64,000 nt of DNA from Sphingomonas sp. CL5.1. GTDB taxonomy: Bacteria; Pseudomonadota; Alphaproteobacteria; Sphingomonadales; Sphingomonadaceae. Positions 18,309-26,292 of the stretch are shown here, in pieces; position 1 is the stretch's first letter; each line of letters starts with the position of its first letter. Location of the stretch: the NCBI RefSeq assembly GCF_013344685.1, contig NZ_CP050137.1, positions 1,368,001 through 1,432,000 of the forward strand. Reading direction: 5' to 3'. The position numbers and the translations under genes were made by a program. A model generated the notes under the pieces. The model saw nothing but the letters and a program-made list of their open reading frames with translations, was not told the origin of the DNA and did no database searches.

Positions 18309-20597
18309 TCAGAACTTCACGCCGGCCTCGACCGCGATGTTGCGCGGCGGATCGATGAACATGATCGCGCGGGTCGTGTTGGTGATCGGGAAGGGCAGGC
18401 GGAAGGCGCTGCCGGTGGTCAGTTCGTTGGTCAGGTTCTTGCCGATCAGCGCGATATGCCACCGGTCGTCCTGCGGCGCGAACTGGATGCGCAGGTCGAG
18501 CTTCGCGAACCCCTTCTGATAACCATAGGTCGGGCTTTGATCGTCGGAATCGTAATAGCCTGAGCGGCCGCCGATCACCGCCGTGCCGTCCAGCTTGTAG
18601 TCGCTGACATCGACCCGGCCGTGGACCGAAACGTTGCCCGTGAACTTCGAGGTATAGGGCGGACGATAGCCGGCGAGATTGTTGTTCAGGAAGCTGTTCG
18701 GCTTCGTCTTGTCGGTGACGGTCGTGTCGCACACGCTGGTTGGCTGGATCGCAAGGCACGCCGCGCCCGGATAATCGTCGTACTTGATATCCTGATAGGC
18801 CGCCGATGCGGTGATATCGAAATATTTGCTCGGCGCGATGCGGAGCGAGCCTTCCACGCCCTTTGACGAGGCTGCCGCCGCGTTCTTGGTGATATAGGTC
18901 AGGGCATTGGGATCATAGCCCGAGGTCTGCAGGTTGGTGAACTTCGTATCATAGACCGACACGTTGAACGTCGCGCGGCCGTCCCACAGGGTGGACTTGA
19001 AACCGGCCTCCCAGTTGCGCGACCGCTCCGGCTTGTAGATGAAGGTCGCATCCTTGGTGCCGACGGTGTTCGACACGAAGCCGCCCGATTTCGAGCCGCG
19101 ACCATAGACCGCATAGACCATCAGGTTATGCGACACGTCATATTGCACGGTGATCGACGGATCGGCGAGGCCCTCGCTGATCGATCCGCTCGCCGAGGTC
19201 GAGGGCTTGTAAACCCCGCCGGCGAGCAGCACCGGGCCATAGAAATCACCCTGCTTGTGCGTGTTGGTGTAGCGCAGGCTGCCGATGAGGCGCAGGCCCG
19301 CGGTCGGCCGCACCGTCGCCTGCGCGAAGGCTGACAAGGTGCGCGCCTGTTGCGAGAAGTACGTCTGGTTCATCGAATAGAGACCGGACGGGAAATAGGC
19401 GCTGATCGGGAAGTCGTATCCAAGATACGGGTCAACATGATAGCGCGACGTATCGTAATAAGCGCCGACGACATATTCCAGCGTCCCGCCAGTCGGTGAG
19501 AGCAGGCGGACTTCCTGCGAGAATTGTTTGAAATTCTCTGGATATTTGTTGTAGACGGAATTCTCGACGATCGCGCCGCTCGGCGCCTGCTGGTCGAAAT
19601 AGTTCGTCACCTGTCCGTCGAACCACGAATAGCCGGTGATCGAGGTCAGCGTATGCGTGCCGACCTTGAGGTTCGCGGTGACGGAGCCGAGGATCGAGCG
19701 GTTGGTATAGCCCTCCTGGCCCAGCGGCGTGTTGACCGCATAGCGGGTCAGCTTGGGCTGCTGCGCGGTGTTGACCGGGCTGGACACGCCGAGGCCGCCG
19801 ACGCGCTCGTAATTCGACATCTCCAGCTTGGCGGACAGATCGAAATTGTCGCTCGGCTGCCAGAGGGCGCTGATGCGGAACAGTTGCAGCTTGTTCTCGG
19901 GATCCTCATGCCCGGTGGCGAGGTTCTTGATATAGCCGTCCTGATCCTGGATGCGGGTCGCGACGCGCAGCGAGAGCGTGTCGGTGATCGGGCCGGAGAC
20001 GTAGCCGGTCAGGTCATAACCCTTGAGATCGAAATTATAGGTGCCGGTGACGGCTCCCTCGAACGTCTGGGTCGGGCCGGCGCTGACCACGCTGATCGCG
20101 CCCGCCGGGGTGTTCTTGCCGTACAGCGCGCCCTGCGGCCCGCGCATCACCTCGACGCGCGCGACGTCGAAGAACGGGTTGAGCGCCTGGCGCATCTTGC
20201 CGGCATAGACCCCGTCCATATAGACGCTGACCGCCTGATCGAACGAGAAATTCTGGGGCGGCGAGCCGAAACCGCGGATGTAGATCGTATCGTTGCCGTT
20301 GGTCTGCTGCACGAACATGTTCGGCACGTAATTCTGCACCGCCTTGAAATCGGCGGCGGAGAAATCGGCGACCTTCTGCCCGCTGACGACCTCCATCGAG
20401 ATCGGCACATCCTGCAACCGTTGCTCGCGCTTCTGCGCGGTGACGACGATATCGCCGCCGGCGCTCTCGCTACCCTGGGCGGCGGCAGGCGTCGAATCCG
20501 GGGCGGATTGCGCAATGGCGGGGGAAGCCGTTCCCAGTGCGACGATGAACGGCGTTGTGGCAATTCCAATCAACAAACGGTTGAAACTACGGGACAT
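18309..20597 (-). CDS. TonB-dependent outer-membrane receptor (2)
   Basis: About 762 residues from the ATG at 20597, which follows GGAGAAGGGGG. The signal peptide ends near PAIAQS. Plug motifs VVTAQKREQRLQDVPISMEV and VEVMRGPQGALYGKNTPAGA are typical. The barrel ends with aromatic F (AVEAGVKF). It belongs to the same broad receptor group as the first one (GPQGALYGKNTPAG against GPQGALFGKNTDAG) but is a diverged paralogue. It is divergent from the second DUF3237 gene across operator site 6, which ties both to the island regulon. Likely imports the same or a related compound (inference). Confidence 0.93.
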   Translation of the reverse strand: MSRSFNRLLIGIATTPFIVALGTASPAIAQSAPDSTPAAAQGSESAGGDIVVTAQKREQRLQDVPISMEVVSGQKVADFSAADFKAVQNYVPNMFVQQTNGNDTIYIRGFGSPPQNFSFDQAVSVYMDGVYAGKMRQALNPFFDVARVEVMRGPQGALYGKNTPAGAISVVSAGPTQTFEGAVTGTYNFDLKGYDLTGYVSGPITDTLSLRVATRIQDQDGYIKNLATGHEDPENKLQLFRISALWQPSDNFDLSAKLEMSNYERVGGLGVSSPVNTAQQPKLTRYAVNTPLGQEGYTNRSILGSVTANLKVGTHTLTSITGYSWFDGQVTNYFDQQAPSGAIVENSVYNKYPENFKQFSQEVRLLSPTGGTLEYVVGAYYDTSRYHVDPYLGYDFPISAYFPSGLYSMNQTYFSQQARTLSAFAQATVRPTAGLRLIGSLRYTNTHKQGDFYGPVLLAGGVYKPSTSASGSISEGLADPSITVQYDVSHNLMVYAVYGRGSKSGGFVSNTVGTKDATFIYKPERSRNWEAGFKSTLWDGRATFNVSVYDTKFTNLQTSGYDPNALTYITKNAAAASSKGVEGSLRIAPSKYFDITASAAYQDIKYDDYPGAACLAIQPTSVCDTTVTDKTKPNSFLNNNLAGYRPPYTSKFTGNVSVHGRVDVSDYKLDGTAVIGGRSGYYDSDDQSPTYGYQKGFAKLDLRIQFAPQDDRWHIALIGKNLTNELTTGSAFRLPFPITNTTRAIMFIDPPRNIAVEAGVKF

Positions 20598-20647
20598 ATT
20601 CCCCCTTCTCCTCCAGGCGGCGCACTGTTGCGCCTTGTTTTCAATTA

Positions 20648-20665
20648 AACTTAGACTACTAACTA
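20648..20665. promoter_or_regulatory. MarR-type operator, site 6
   Basis: AACTTAG-ACTA-CTAACTA, a strong match (perfect left half). It is midway between the divergent TonB receptor 2 (start 20597) and DUF3237 copy 2 (start 20691), so it could control both. Confidence 0.65.
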
Positions 20666-20690
20666 TAGCTAGTCCAGCAGGAGAATGGCG

Positions 20691-21185
20691 ATGATTGCGG
20701 AGGCGGAACGGGTGCTTGGGGATCATCTCTGCACGGTGGATTTCCATGTCGGGGGCGGGATCATCCCGATCGGTGCCACGCCCTTCTGCGACCGGCGGAT
20801 CGGCTACATCACCGGCGGAGAATTCGACGGCCCCCGCCTCGCCGGCGAGGTGTTGCCGGGCGGTGGCAACTGGTCGGTCGGCGGGCGGCTCGACGAAACG
20901 TCATCGGTCGGCACGCTCGACGCGCGGGCGATCCTGCGCACGCATGACGGCGCGATGATCTACATGAACTATTTCGGGCGGAGCGTGATCCCGGACGATG
21001 TGCGCCGCGAGTTCGCCGACCCGACGCTCGCCTCGCAGGTGGAACGGTCGCGCTACTATCTGCGCATCGCCGCCGTGTTCGAGACGGCGAGCGCCGATTA
21101 TGCGTGGCTCAACGGTACGTTGGTGGTGGGCCTGGGCGAGCGCACCGATCTCGGCGCGCGGCACCGGCTCTACGCGGTGCGCTGA
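20691..21185 (+). CDS. DUF3237 family protein (copy 2)
   Basis: About 164 residues. I use the ATG at 20691, 7 nt after AGGAG; the ATG at 20685 sits only 1 nt past it. It matches copy 1 in order of motifs: an ITGGEFDGPRLAGEVLPGGG turn, RTHDGAMIYMNYFGR, and YYLRIAAVFETASADYAWLN. Overall identity to copy 1 is low, so the pair is not a recent duplication. Function is not established. Its 3' end overlaps the convergent hydrolase-fold gene by 16 bp. Confidence 0.85.
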   Translation: MIAEAERVLGDHLCTVDFHVGGGIIPIGATPFCDRRIGYITGGEFDGPRLAGEVLPGGGNWSVGGRLDETSSVGTLDARAILRTHDGAMIYMNYFGRSVIPDDVRREFADPTLASQVERSRYYLRIAAVFETASADYAWLNGTLVVGLGERTDLGARHRLYAVR

Positions 21186-21874
21186 TCGAGCCAGTCGCTG
21201 ATGAGCGCGGTGGCCCGTTCCGCCGCTTCCACCGTGGGCAGGTGGCCGACGCCCGGCAGCGTCTCCAGCCGCGCGCCGGGAATGGCGTCCAGCATCTCCC
21301 GCTGCTGCTCGATGGTGGTGATGCCATCCGCCTCGCCACGGACCAGCAGCACCGGCGTGCGGATCGCGCCGAGCGTCGGGCGACTGTCGATCCGCCCCAT
21401 GATCGCGCGCTGCTGGCGCAGGAAGGTCTCGGCGCCGGTATCCGCCGCCATCCGCCGCGCGAGGCCGATCAGTCCGGGGTCGTTCCTCTTCGCCGGCGGG
21501 AACAGGATCGGGATACGTTCCTCGATCACCTGATCGAAGCGGCCGGATTCGACGAGATCGATATAGCCCTGCCGCCGCGCGGTCTGCGCCGGGCCGTCGG
21601 CGGAGGCGAGCGTCGCGATCAGCGCCAGCCGCGCCACCCGCTCCGGCGCGCGGCGCATCACCTCGAACGCGACGAAGCCGCCCATCGCGTGCGCGACCAG
21701 TGCGAACCGTTCCGGCGCAGCGTCGAGCAGCCGCGTCGCCATGCCGGCGATCGTATCGTCGCGCTGATGATCGGCATGGCGCACGTCGCGATCCGCCCAG
21801 GCGGCGATCTGCGGCGTCCACGTCTCCTGCGTGAGCAACTGGCCGGAAGCGAGGACGATAGGGAGCGGCGACAT
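21170..21874 (-). CDS. Alpha/beta-hydrolase-fold protein lacking the nucleophile
   Basis: 234 residues, ATG at 21874 overlapping the upstream TGA. The fold is clear: a nucleophile elbow at LVAHAMGGFVAFEVMRRAPE, the acid region LLVRGEADGITT and the histidine in LPGVGHLPTVE. At the elbow the usual G-H-S-M-G-G reads A-H-A-M-G-G, so residue 63 is Ala (codon GCG) instead of Ser. A normal serine-hydrolase mechanism is therefore not possible. It could be a cofactor-free lyase, an isomerase or a binding protein. Last gene of the hydrolase-kinase-enolase-dehydrogenase run. Family secure, activity unknown. Confidence 0.85.
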   Translation of the reverse strand: MSPLPIVLASGQLLTQETWTPQIAAWADRDVRHADHQRDDTIAGMATRLLDAAPERFALVAHAMGGFVAFEVMRRAPERVARLALIATLASADGPAQTARRQGYIDLVESGRFDQVIEERIPILFPPAKRNDPGLIGLARRMAADTGAETFLRQQRAIMGRIDSRPTLGAIRTPVLLVRGEADGITTIEQQREMLDAIPGARLETLPGVGHLPTVEAAERATALISDWLDQRTA

Positions 21875-22785
21875 CAGATCACCTGATTGAGCAGGGGTTC
21901 GCCCGCCGCGAGCCGGCGGACATTCTCCGCCGCCGCCGCGAGGCTGCGCCCGAGCGTCTCGGGCGTCTGCCACGCGACATGCGGGCTGACGACGACATTG
22001 GGCAGGGCGAGCAGCGGATCGGCGCGATCGACCGGCTCGGTCGCGAACACGTCCAGCCCCGCGCCGCGCAGATGGCCGGAGCGCAGCGCCTCGGCCAGCC
22101 GCGCCTCGTTGACCAGCCCGCCGCGCGCGACATTGATGAGCACCGCGCCGCGCTTCATCGCCAGCGGGTCGACCATATTGGCGGTTTCGTCGGTGAGCGG
22201 GACGTGCAGCGAGACGACATCGGCCTCGGCCAGCAATTCGGGGAGCGCCACCTGCCGCCGCCGCGCGTTCCCGCGCGGCGCGCGCGCGGTGAAGATTACC
22301 GTCGCGCCCAGCGCCTCCAGCGCTCGGGCGAGCCGCTCGGCGCTGTTGCCCATGCCGACGAGGCCGATCGTGCGCCCGGCGATCTCGCCCATGTCGTCCA
22401 GCACGTCGGATGGAACCGCCCATCGCCCCGCGCGTGTCGCCGCATCGAGCGAGACGGTGCGGCGCAGCACCGCGAGCAGCAATGTCAGCGCGCATTCCGC
22501 CACCGCCTGCGCATTGACGCCGGGCATGTTGCACACCGCGATGCCGCGCGCCTTCGCCGCCTCCAGCGCGATCGTGTTTACGCCGACGCCGAGCTTCTGG
22601 ATCAGCCGCAGCGACGGAGACGCCGCGATCGCCTCCGCCGTGACGGGCGCGAGGACGTGGAGCAGCACTTCCGCATCGCCCGGCGGGCTGCCCGGCTCGA
22701 CCGCGCGCACCTTGCCCGCGCCGAACGTCGCGTCGATCTGCGCCTGGAACCCGGCGCTGGGAATGGTGTCGATGGTGAGCCGCAT
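21874..22785 (-). CDS. D-2-hydroxyacid dehydrogenase
   Basis: 303-residue NAD(P)-dependent dehydrogenase of the SerA/PdxB/LdhA superfamily. The Rossmann motif GLVGMGNSAERLARAL is in the middle, followed by LHVPLTDETANMV, NVARGGLVNE (catalytic Arg region) and SPHVAWQTPE (catalytic His). The glycine motif is GxGxxA instead of the common GxGxIG. It would interconvert a 2-oxoacid and a D-2-hydroxyacid. The ATG shares one base with the enolase-like gene's stop, and its own stop overlaps the next start, so it is tightly coupled in the five-gene run. Substrate unknown. Confidence 0.9.
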   Translation of the reverse strand: MRLTIDTIPSAGFQAQIDATFGAGKVRAVEPGSPPGDAEVLLHVLAPVTAEAIAASPSLRLIQKLGVGVNTIALEAAKARGIAVCNMPGVNAQAVAECALTLLLAVLRRTVSLDAATRAGRWAVPSDVLDDMGEIAGRTIGLVGMGNSAERLARALEALGATVIFTARAPRGNARRRQVALPELLAEADVVSLHVPLTDETANMVDPLAMKRGAVLINVARGGLVNEARLAEALRSGHLRGAGLDVFATEPVDRADPLLALPNVVVSPHVAWQTPETLGRSLAAAAENVRRLAAGEPLLNQVI

Positions 22786-24083
22786 CAGCCGAGGCGCGCC
22801 GCGACCGGGCCTGTGAAGGCGGAGGCCCCGGCGAACACCGCGTCCGCGCCCATCTCCTCCTCGATCCGCAGCATCTCGTTCCACTTCGCCATCCGTTCGG
22901 AGCGGGTGAAGGAGCCGACCTTGAGCTGCCCGGCGTCCCAGCCGGTCGAAAGGTGCGCGATCGTCACGTCCTCCGTCTCGCCCGAGCGTGCGGAGACGAT
23001 CATGCCCCAGCCCTGCGCGCGCGCCGCCTCCAGCGCGTCATGCGCCTCGGTGATGGTGCCGACCTGATTGACCTTGATCAGCGCGGCGTTGCACGCCTTC
23101 GCCTCCGCCGCCTGGGCGACGCGCGCGGCGTTGGTGACGAGCACGTCATCGCCGATCACCTGCACCTTGTCGCCCACCGCGCGCGTCACCGCCGCCATGG
23201 TGGCGAAGTCGTCCTGCGAGGCGGGGTCCTCGATCGACAGGATCGGATAGCGCTTCGTCCAGCCGATCGCCTCCTCCGCCATCGCCGCGCCGTCCAGCTT
23301 GCGATCATCGAGCGCGAGGCGGTAGCCGGTCGCGTCGCCAAGCTCGTTGGCGGCGATGTCGAGCGAGATGAACACGTCCTCGCCCGGCCGGTGCCCGGCG
23401 CGCTCGATCGCCTTGGTCAGCGTGTCGAGCGCCTGCTCGTTCGACGAGAAGTTCGGCCACCAGCCGCCTTCGTCCGCCACGCCGCAAAGCGGTCCCAGCG
23501 CCTCCATCAACTGCCCGGCGGCGCGATAGACGTCATCGGTGATTTCCAGCGCGCGGCGGAAGCTGCCGGCGCGCGGCGCCATCACCATGAAATCCTGGAT
23601 GTCGGTGCGGCGGCCGGCATGCGCGCCGCCGCCGAAGATCTGGATCTCGGGCAGCGGCACGCGCACCTTGCGACCGCCCGCGAGATAACGCCACAGGGCT
23701 ACGCGCTCCGCCGCCGCCGCCGCGTGCAGCACCGCCATCGACACCGCCACCACGGCGTTGCCGCCGAGCCGCGCCTTGTTCGGTGTGCCGTCCAGCGCGA
23801 TCAGCGTGCGGTCGATCGCGGCCTGATCGCGCGCGTCCATGCCGGCGAGCGCGGGGGCGATCTCGGCGGCGACGTTCGCCACCGCCTTCGCCACGCCCAT
23901 GCCGCCGAAGGTGTCGCCGCCATCGCGCAGGTCGATCGCCTCATGCGCGCCGCGCGACGCGCCGGCCGGCGCGATGGCGCGGCCGATCGCGCCGTTTTCC
24001 AGCCGCACCTCCGCCTCCACGGTCGGACGGCCGCGCGAATCCCAGAGCTGGCGGGCGAGGACGGTGGCGATACGGTTGGTCAT
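22785..24083 (-). CDS. Atypical enolase-superfamily protein (enolase paralogue)
   Basis: 432 residues, full length for enolase and clearly homologous, but with an altered active site. Conserved: metal ligands D242 (SLDIAANE), E285 (SIEDP) and D312 (IGDDVLVTN); the base K337 (IKVNQVG); K388; E205 in VADEGGWWP; H155; and phosphate-binding R366-S367. Changed: the invariant active-site His of VSHRSGETED is Ala365 (VSARSGETED), the Glu of DIQEF is D164, the substrate loop reads GASRG instead of GASTG, and the NGG.HA motif begins FGGGAHA. It is probably not the glycolytic enzyme; it may act on another phosphorylated hydroxyacid. Overlaps the kinase and dehydrogenase genes by one base each. Confidence 0.9.
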   Translation of the reverse strand: MTNRIATVLARQLWDSRGRPTVEAEVRLENGAIGRAIAPAGASRGAHEAIDLRDGGDTFGGMGVAKAVANVAAEIAPALAGMDARDQAAIDRTLIALDGTPNKARLGGNAVVAVSMAVLHAAAAAERVALWRYLAGGRKVRVPLPEIQIFGGGAHAGRRTDIQDFMVMAPRAGSFRRALEITDDVYRAAGQLMEALGPLCGVADEGGWWPNFSSNEQALDTLTKAIERAGHRPGEDVFISLDIAANELGDATGYRLALDDRKLDGAAMAEEAIGWTKRYPILSIEDPASQDDFATMAAVTRAVGDKVQVIGDDVLVTNAARVAQAAEAKACNAALIKVNQVGTITEAHDALEAARAQGWGMIVSARSGETEDVTIAHLSTGWDAGQLKVGSFTRSERMAKWNEMLRIEEEMGADAVFAGASAFTGPVAARLG

Positions 24084-25084
24084 CAATGCTCCTTGGGCCA
24101 ATCGGCGATGAGTTGGTCGATAGCGGGCGTGTCCCCCGCGAGCAGCGCCAGCGCGCGGGCGCGTACCACCTGCTTCGCGGCATCGTCGAGATAGGGCGCT
24201 GGCGACTTGCCCTCGACGCGCGCGAGCAGCAGCGCGGCGACCAGCGCTCCGGCGCGCGCGGCGAGCGCCTCGCGCGGCTCCCACGTCACCCCGGCGAGAT
24301 AGTCGGCGACGAACGCCGCCGCCGATTGCTTCAGCGCATAGCCGCTCGACGCGAGCCAGATCGTCTTGAGCAGCAGGTGCGTGGTGCAGAAGGCGAGGTC
24401 GAACGCCGGATCGCCATAGACCGCGCATTCCGCGTCGAGGAACACGCCGCCGCGCGGCCCGCACAATATGTTCTTGGGGCTGACGTCGCCGTGGACCAGC
24501 GCCATGCGCCGGCCCTGCAGATCGTCGGCGATCGCACCGAGTCGCGCCGCCAGCTCCGGCCGGCTCGCCGCGACATGGCGCAGGAAGGGCGAGATGCGCA
24601 GCGCGTCGAACAGGTCCATGCTGTCGAAATCGGCGGCGGTCCGCGCGTCGCCGGCGGTGGCGGCGTGGATGCGGGCGAGGTCGCGCCCCAGCCCGCCCGC
24701 GAAGCCGGGATCGATCCGCCCGGCGATCAGCTCGTCGCGCCATACCGGATGCGCATCCGGCTCCAGATAGGCGAGCGCGAAGAGATGCTCGTCGGGCACC
24801 TCAGCCACCACTTCCGGCACCAGCCGCGCGTCGATCCGCCCGACATGGCGCAGCCAGCGCACCTCGTTCTCGGCGCGCTCGACCGGGGCGAGCCATTCCG
24901 CCGCGACGCGCAATTGCGGCAGTGCGCGTTTGACGACGACCGGCGCCTCGTCGCCGATCCGCGCCAGCCACACGTCGCACGACACTCCGCCGGAAAGTGG
25001 GGTGAGCGTGACCGGCTGGCCGTCGCGGGCGATCCCCGCGCGGCGCAGCGATGTGATGGTGGCGGCCTCGCCCGTGTCGGTCAC
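24083..25084 (-). CDS. APH-fold kinase (phosphotransferase family)
   Basis: 333-residue small-molecule kinase of the aminoglycoside/choline/homoserine kinase fold. The ATP-binding Lys lies in VVVKRALPQ, the Brenner loop is LVHGDVSPKNILC (catalytic Asp and metal Asn), and the metal motif is FLDAECAVYGDPAFDLAF. Start is GTG at 25084 after GGGGAGC, 13 nt past the upstream hydrolase stop. The fold matches the kinase domain of ACAD10/11 and LvaA, which phosphorylate hydroxyacyl groups during hydroxyacid catabolism. Placement directly before an enolase homologue suggests that it makes that protein's phosphorylated substrate (inference). Resistance to aminoglycosides is not implied. Confidence 0.87.
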   Translation of the reverse strand: MTDTGEAATITSLRRAGIARDGQPVTLTPLSGGVSCDVWLARIGDEAPVVVKRALPQLRVAAEWLAPVERAENEVRWLRHVGRIDARLVPEVVAEVPDEHLFALAYLEPDAHPVWRDELIAGRIDPGFAGGLGRDLARIHAATAGDARTAADFDSMDLFDALRISPFLRHVAASRPELAARLGAIADDLQGRRMALVHGDVSPKNILCGPRGGVFLDAECAVYGDPAFDLAFCTTHLLLKTIWLASSGYALKQSAAAFVADYLAGVTWEPREALAARAGALVAALLLARVEGKSPAPYLDDAAKQVVRARALALLAGDTPAIDQLIADWPKEH

Positions 25085-25097
25085 GCTCCCCGCCCCG

Positions 25098-26225
25098 TCA
25101 GCTCTTGGCTTCGATCCAGGCCGCCATCAGGTCGGCGGCGGCATTGCGCTCCTCGATCGAATCCTCGAAATAATGCGCGCCGGGGATCAGCTCGATCCGC
25201 TTGTCGGTCGATCCGATATTGTCGAAGATCTTGCGCGCGTCGCTCGGGAACACGCCGGTGTCCGCCGTGCCCTGCACCACCAGCGCGGGGGTGTCGAACT
25301 TGGCGAGATGCGGCGCGCCCTGGCACGGTGAGGTTTCGATGCTCCACATGTTGAGCCACGTCTTGAGCGAATTGACGCGCCCGATCGAGGGGGTGCGGTT
25401 CGCGGTCGCGGGATCGCCGCGATAGCACCAGCGCGGCTTGCGGGTGGACGGATCGAGCGCCGGGTCCATGCAGCGCAGGTCGCCCCACACGCGGAACAAC
25501 GGGAACAGGCGGTCGGGAACGCCGGCCGCGTTCAGTCGCGCCAGCTCGGCCTTGGCCCAGTCGGTGATGCGCTGGTTGCGCGCGCGCTGCGCGGCGCGAT
25601 AGCGGGTGACGAATTCTTCCGAATAGGGCGGGGCGTTCTCCGCGCTGAACGGATCGAGCGCGGGATCGGTCGGCACCGGATCGTTCTCGTCGATCACCGA
25701 GGCGTCGAGCCAGTCGGTCAACACCTCGGGCCGCCCCTGATGGGCGTTGAGCGAGATGTAGAGATCGGCCTTGATGAGCTCGTTGTACGCCTCCAGCCCC
25801 GCACCGCTCAGCTCGCCGCCCAGGGTCGGCCTGATCGCCTCCGCCTGATAGGCGCCCATCAGCGATCCGCCGCCGGAATTGCCGAGGATCACGATCCGCT
25901 CGACCCCCGCCTCCTCCTTCAGCCAGCGCATGCCGACGCCGATGTCGAGGATCGCGTGATGCAGCAGGAACTGGTCCTCGAACCCGCGATAGCGCGTGTT
26001 CCAGCCGAGGAAGCCATAGCCGCGCCGCGCGAAATAGGGCGCGATATAATGTTCGGTGAAATCGACGTTGTAATGGGTCGCGATCACCGCCGTCCTGGGC
26101 TTCTTGCCCGCCGGGGTCCAGTAGATGCCCTGGCAGGGATGGCCGCCGGCCTGAATGCGCGGCGCGGTCGGGGAGACCTTGCCGATGAACTGTGTATCTA
26201 GACCGTTGGTGTCGCGCGGGTCCAT
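25098..26225 (-). CDS. Alpha/beta hydrolase
   Basis: 375 residues, ATG at 26225 after GAGGAGCGGAA. The nucleophile elbow is intact in VILGNSGGGSLMGAYQ, the acid lies in VVQGTADTGVF and the His in IPGAHYFED. A long insert between elbow and acid (about residues 145-290) forms a large cap, so the substrate may be bulky. No signal peptide, so cytoplasmic. First gene of a leftward five-gene unit with the kinase, enolase homologue, D-2-hydroxyacid dehydrogenase and nucleophile-less hydrolase. Possible roles are esterase, thioesterase or C-C hydrolase; sequence does not choose. Confidence 0.85.
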   Translation of the reverse strand: MDPRDTNGLDTQFIGKVSPTAPRIQAGGHPCQGIYWTPAGKKPRTAVIATHYNVDFTEHYIAPYFARRGYGFLGWNTRYRGFEDQFLLHHAILDIGVGMRWLKEEAGVERIVILGNSGGGSLMGAYQAEAIRPTLGGELSGAGLEAYNELIKADLYISLNAHQGRPEVLTDWLDASVIDENDPVPTDPALDPFSAENAPPYSEEFVTRYRAAQRARNQRITDWAKAELARLNAAGVPDRLFPLFRVWGDLRCMDPALDPSTRKPRWCYRGDPATANRTPSIGRVNSLKTWLNMWSIETSPCQGAPHLAKFDTPALVVQGTADTGVFPSDARKIFDNIGSTDKRIELIPGAHYFEDSIEERNAAADLMAAWIEAKS

Positions 26226-26243
26226 TTCCGCTCCTCTCGAATT

Positions 26244-26261
26244 TGCTTAGCTAGCGAAGAA
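26244..26261. promoter_or_regulatory. MarR-type operator, site 7
   Basis: TGCTTAG-CTAG-CGAAGAA, 18 bp upstream of the first gene of the kinase/enolase-like operon; a good left half and a degenerate right half. Confidence 0.45.
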
Positions 26262-26292
26262 TATCGTCGTGTGTGGCCGAGGTCCAGCCTCA

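Noticed and set aside
24083..25084. Kinase read as an aminoglycoside-resistance gene
   Set aside because: Only the fold is shared; its place in a catabolic operon and the broad substrate range of the family make resistance unlikely.
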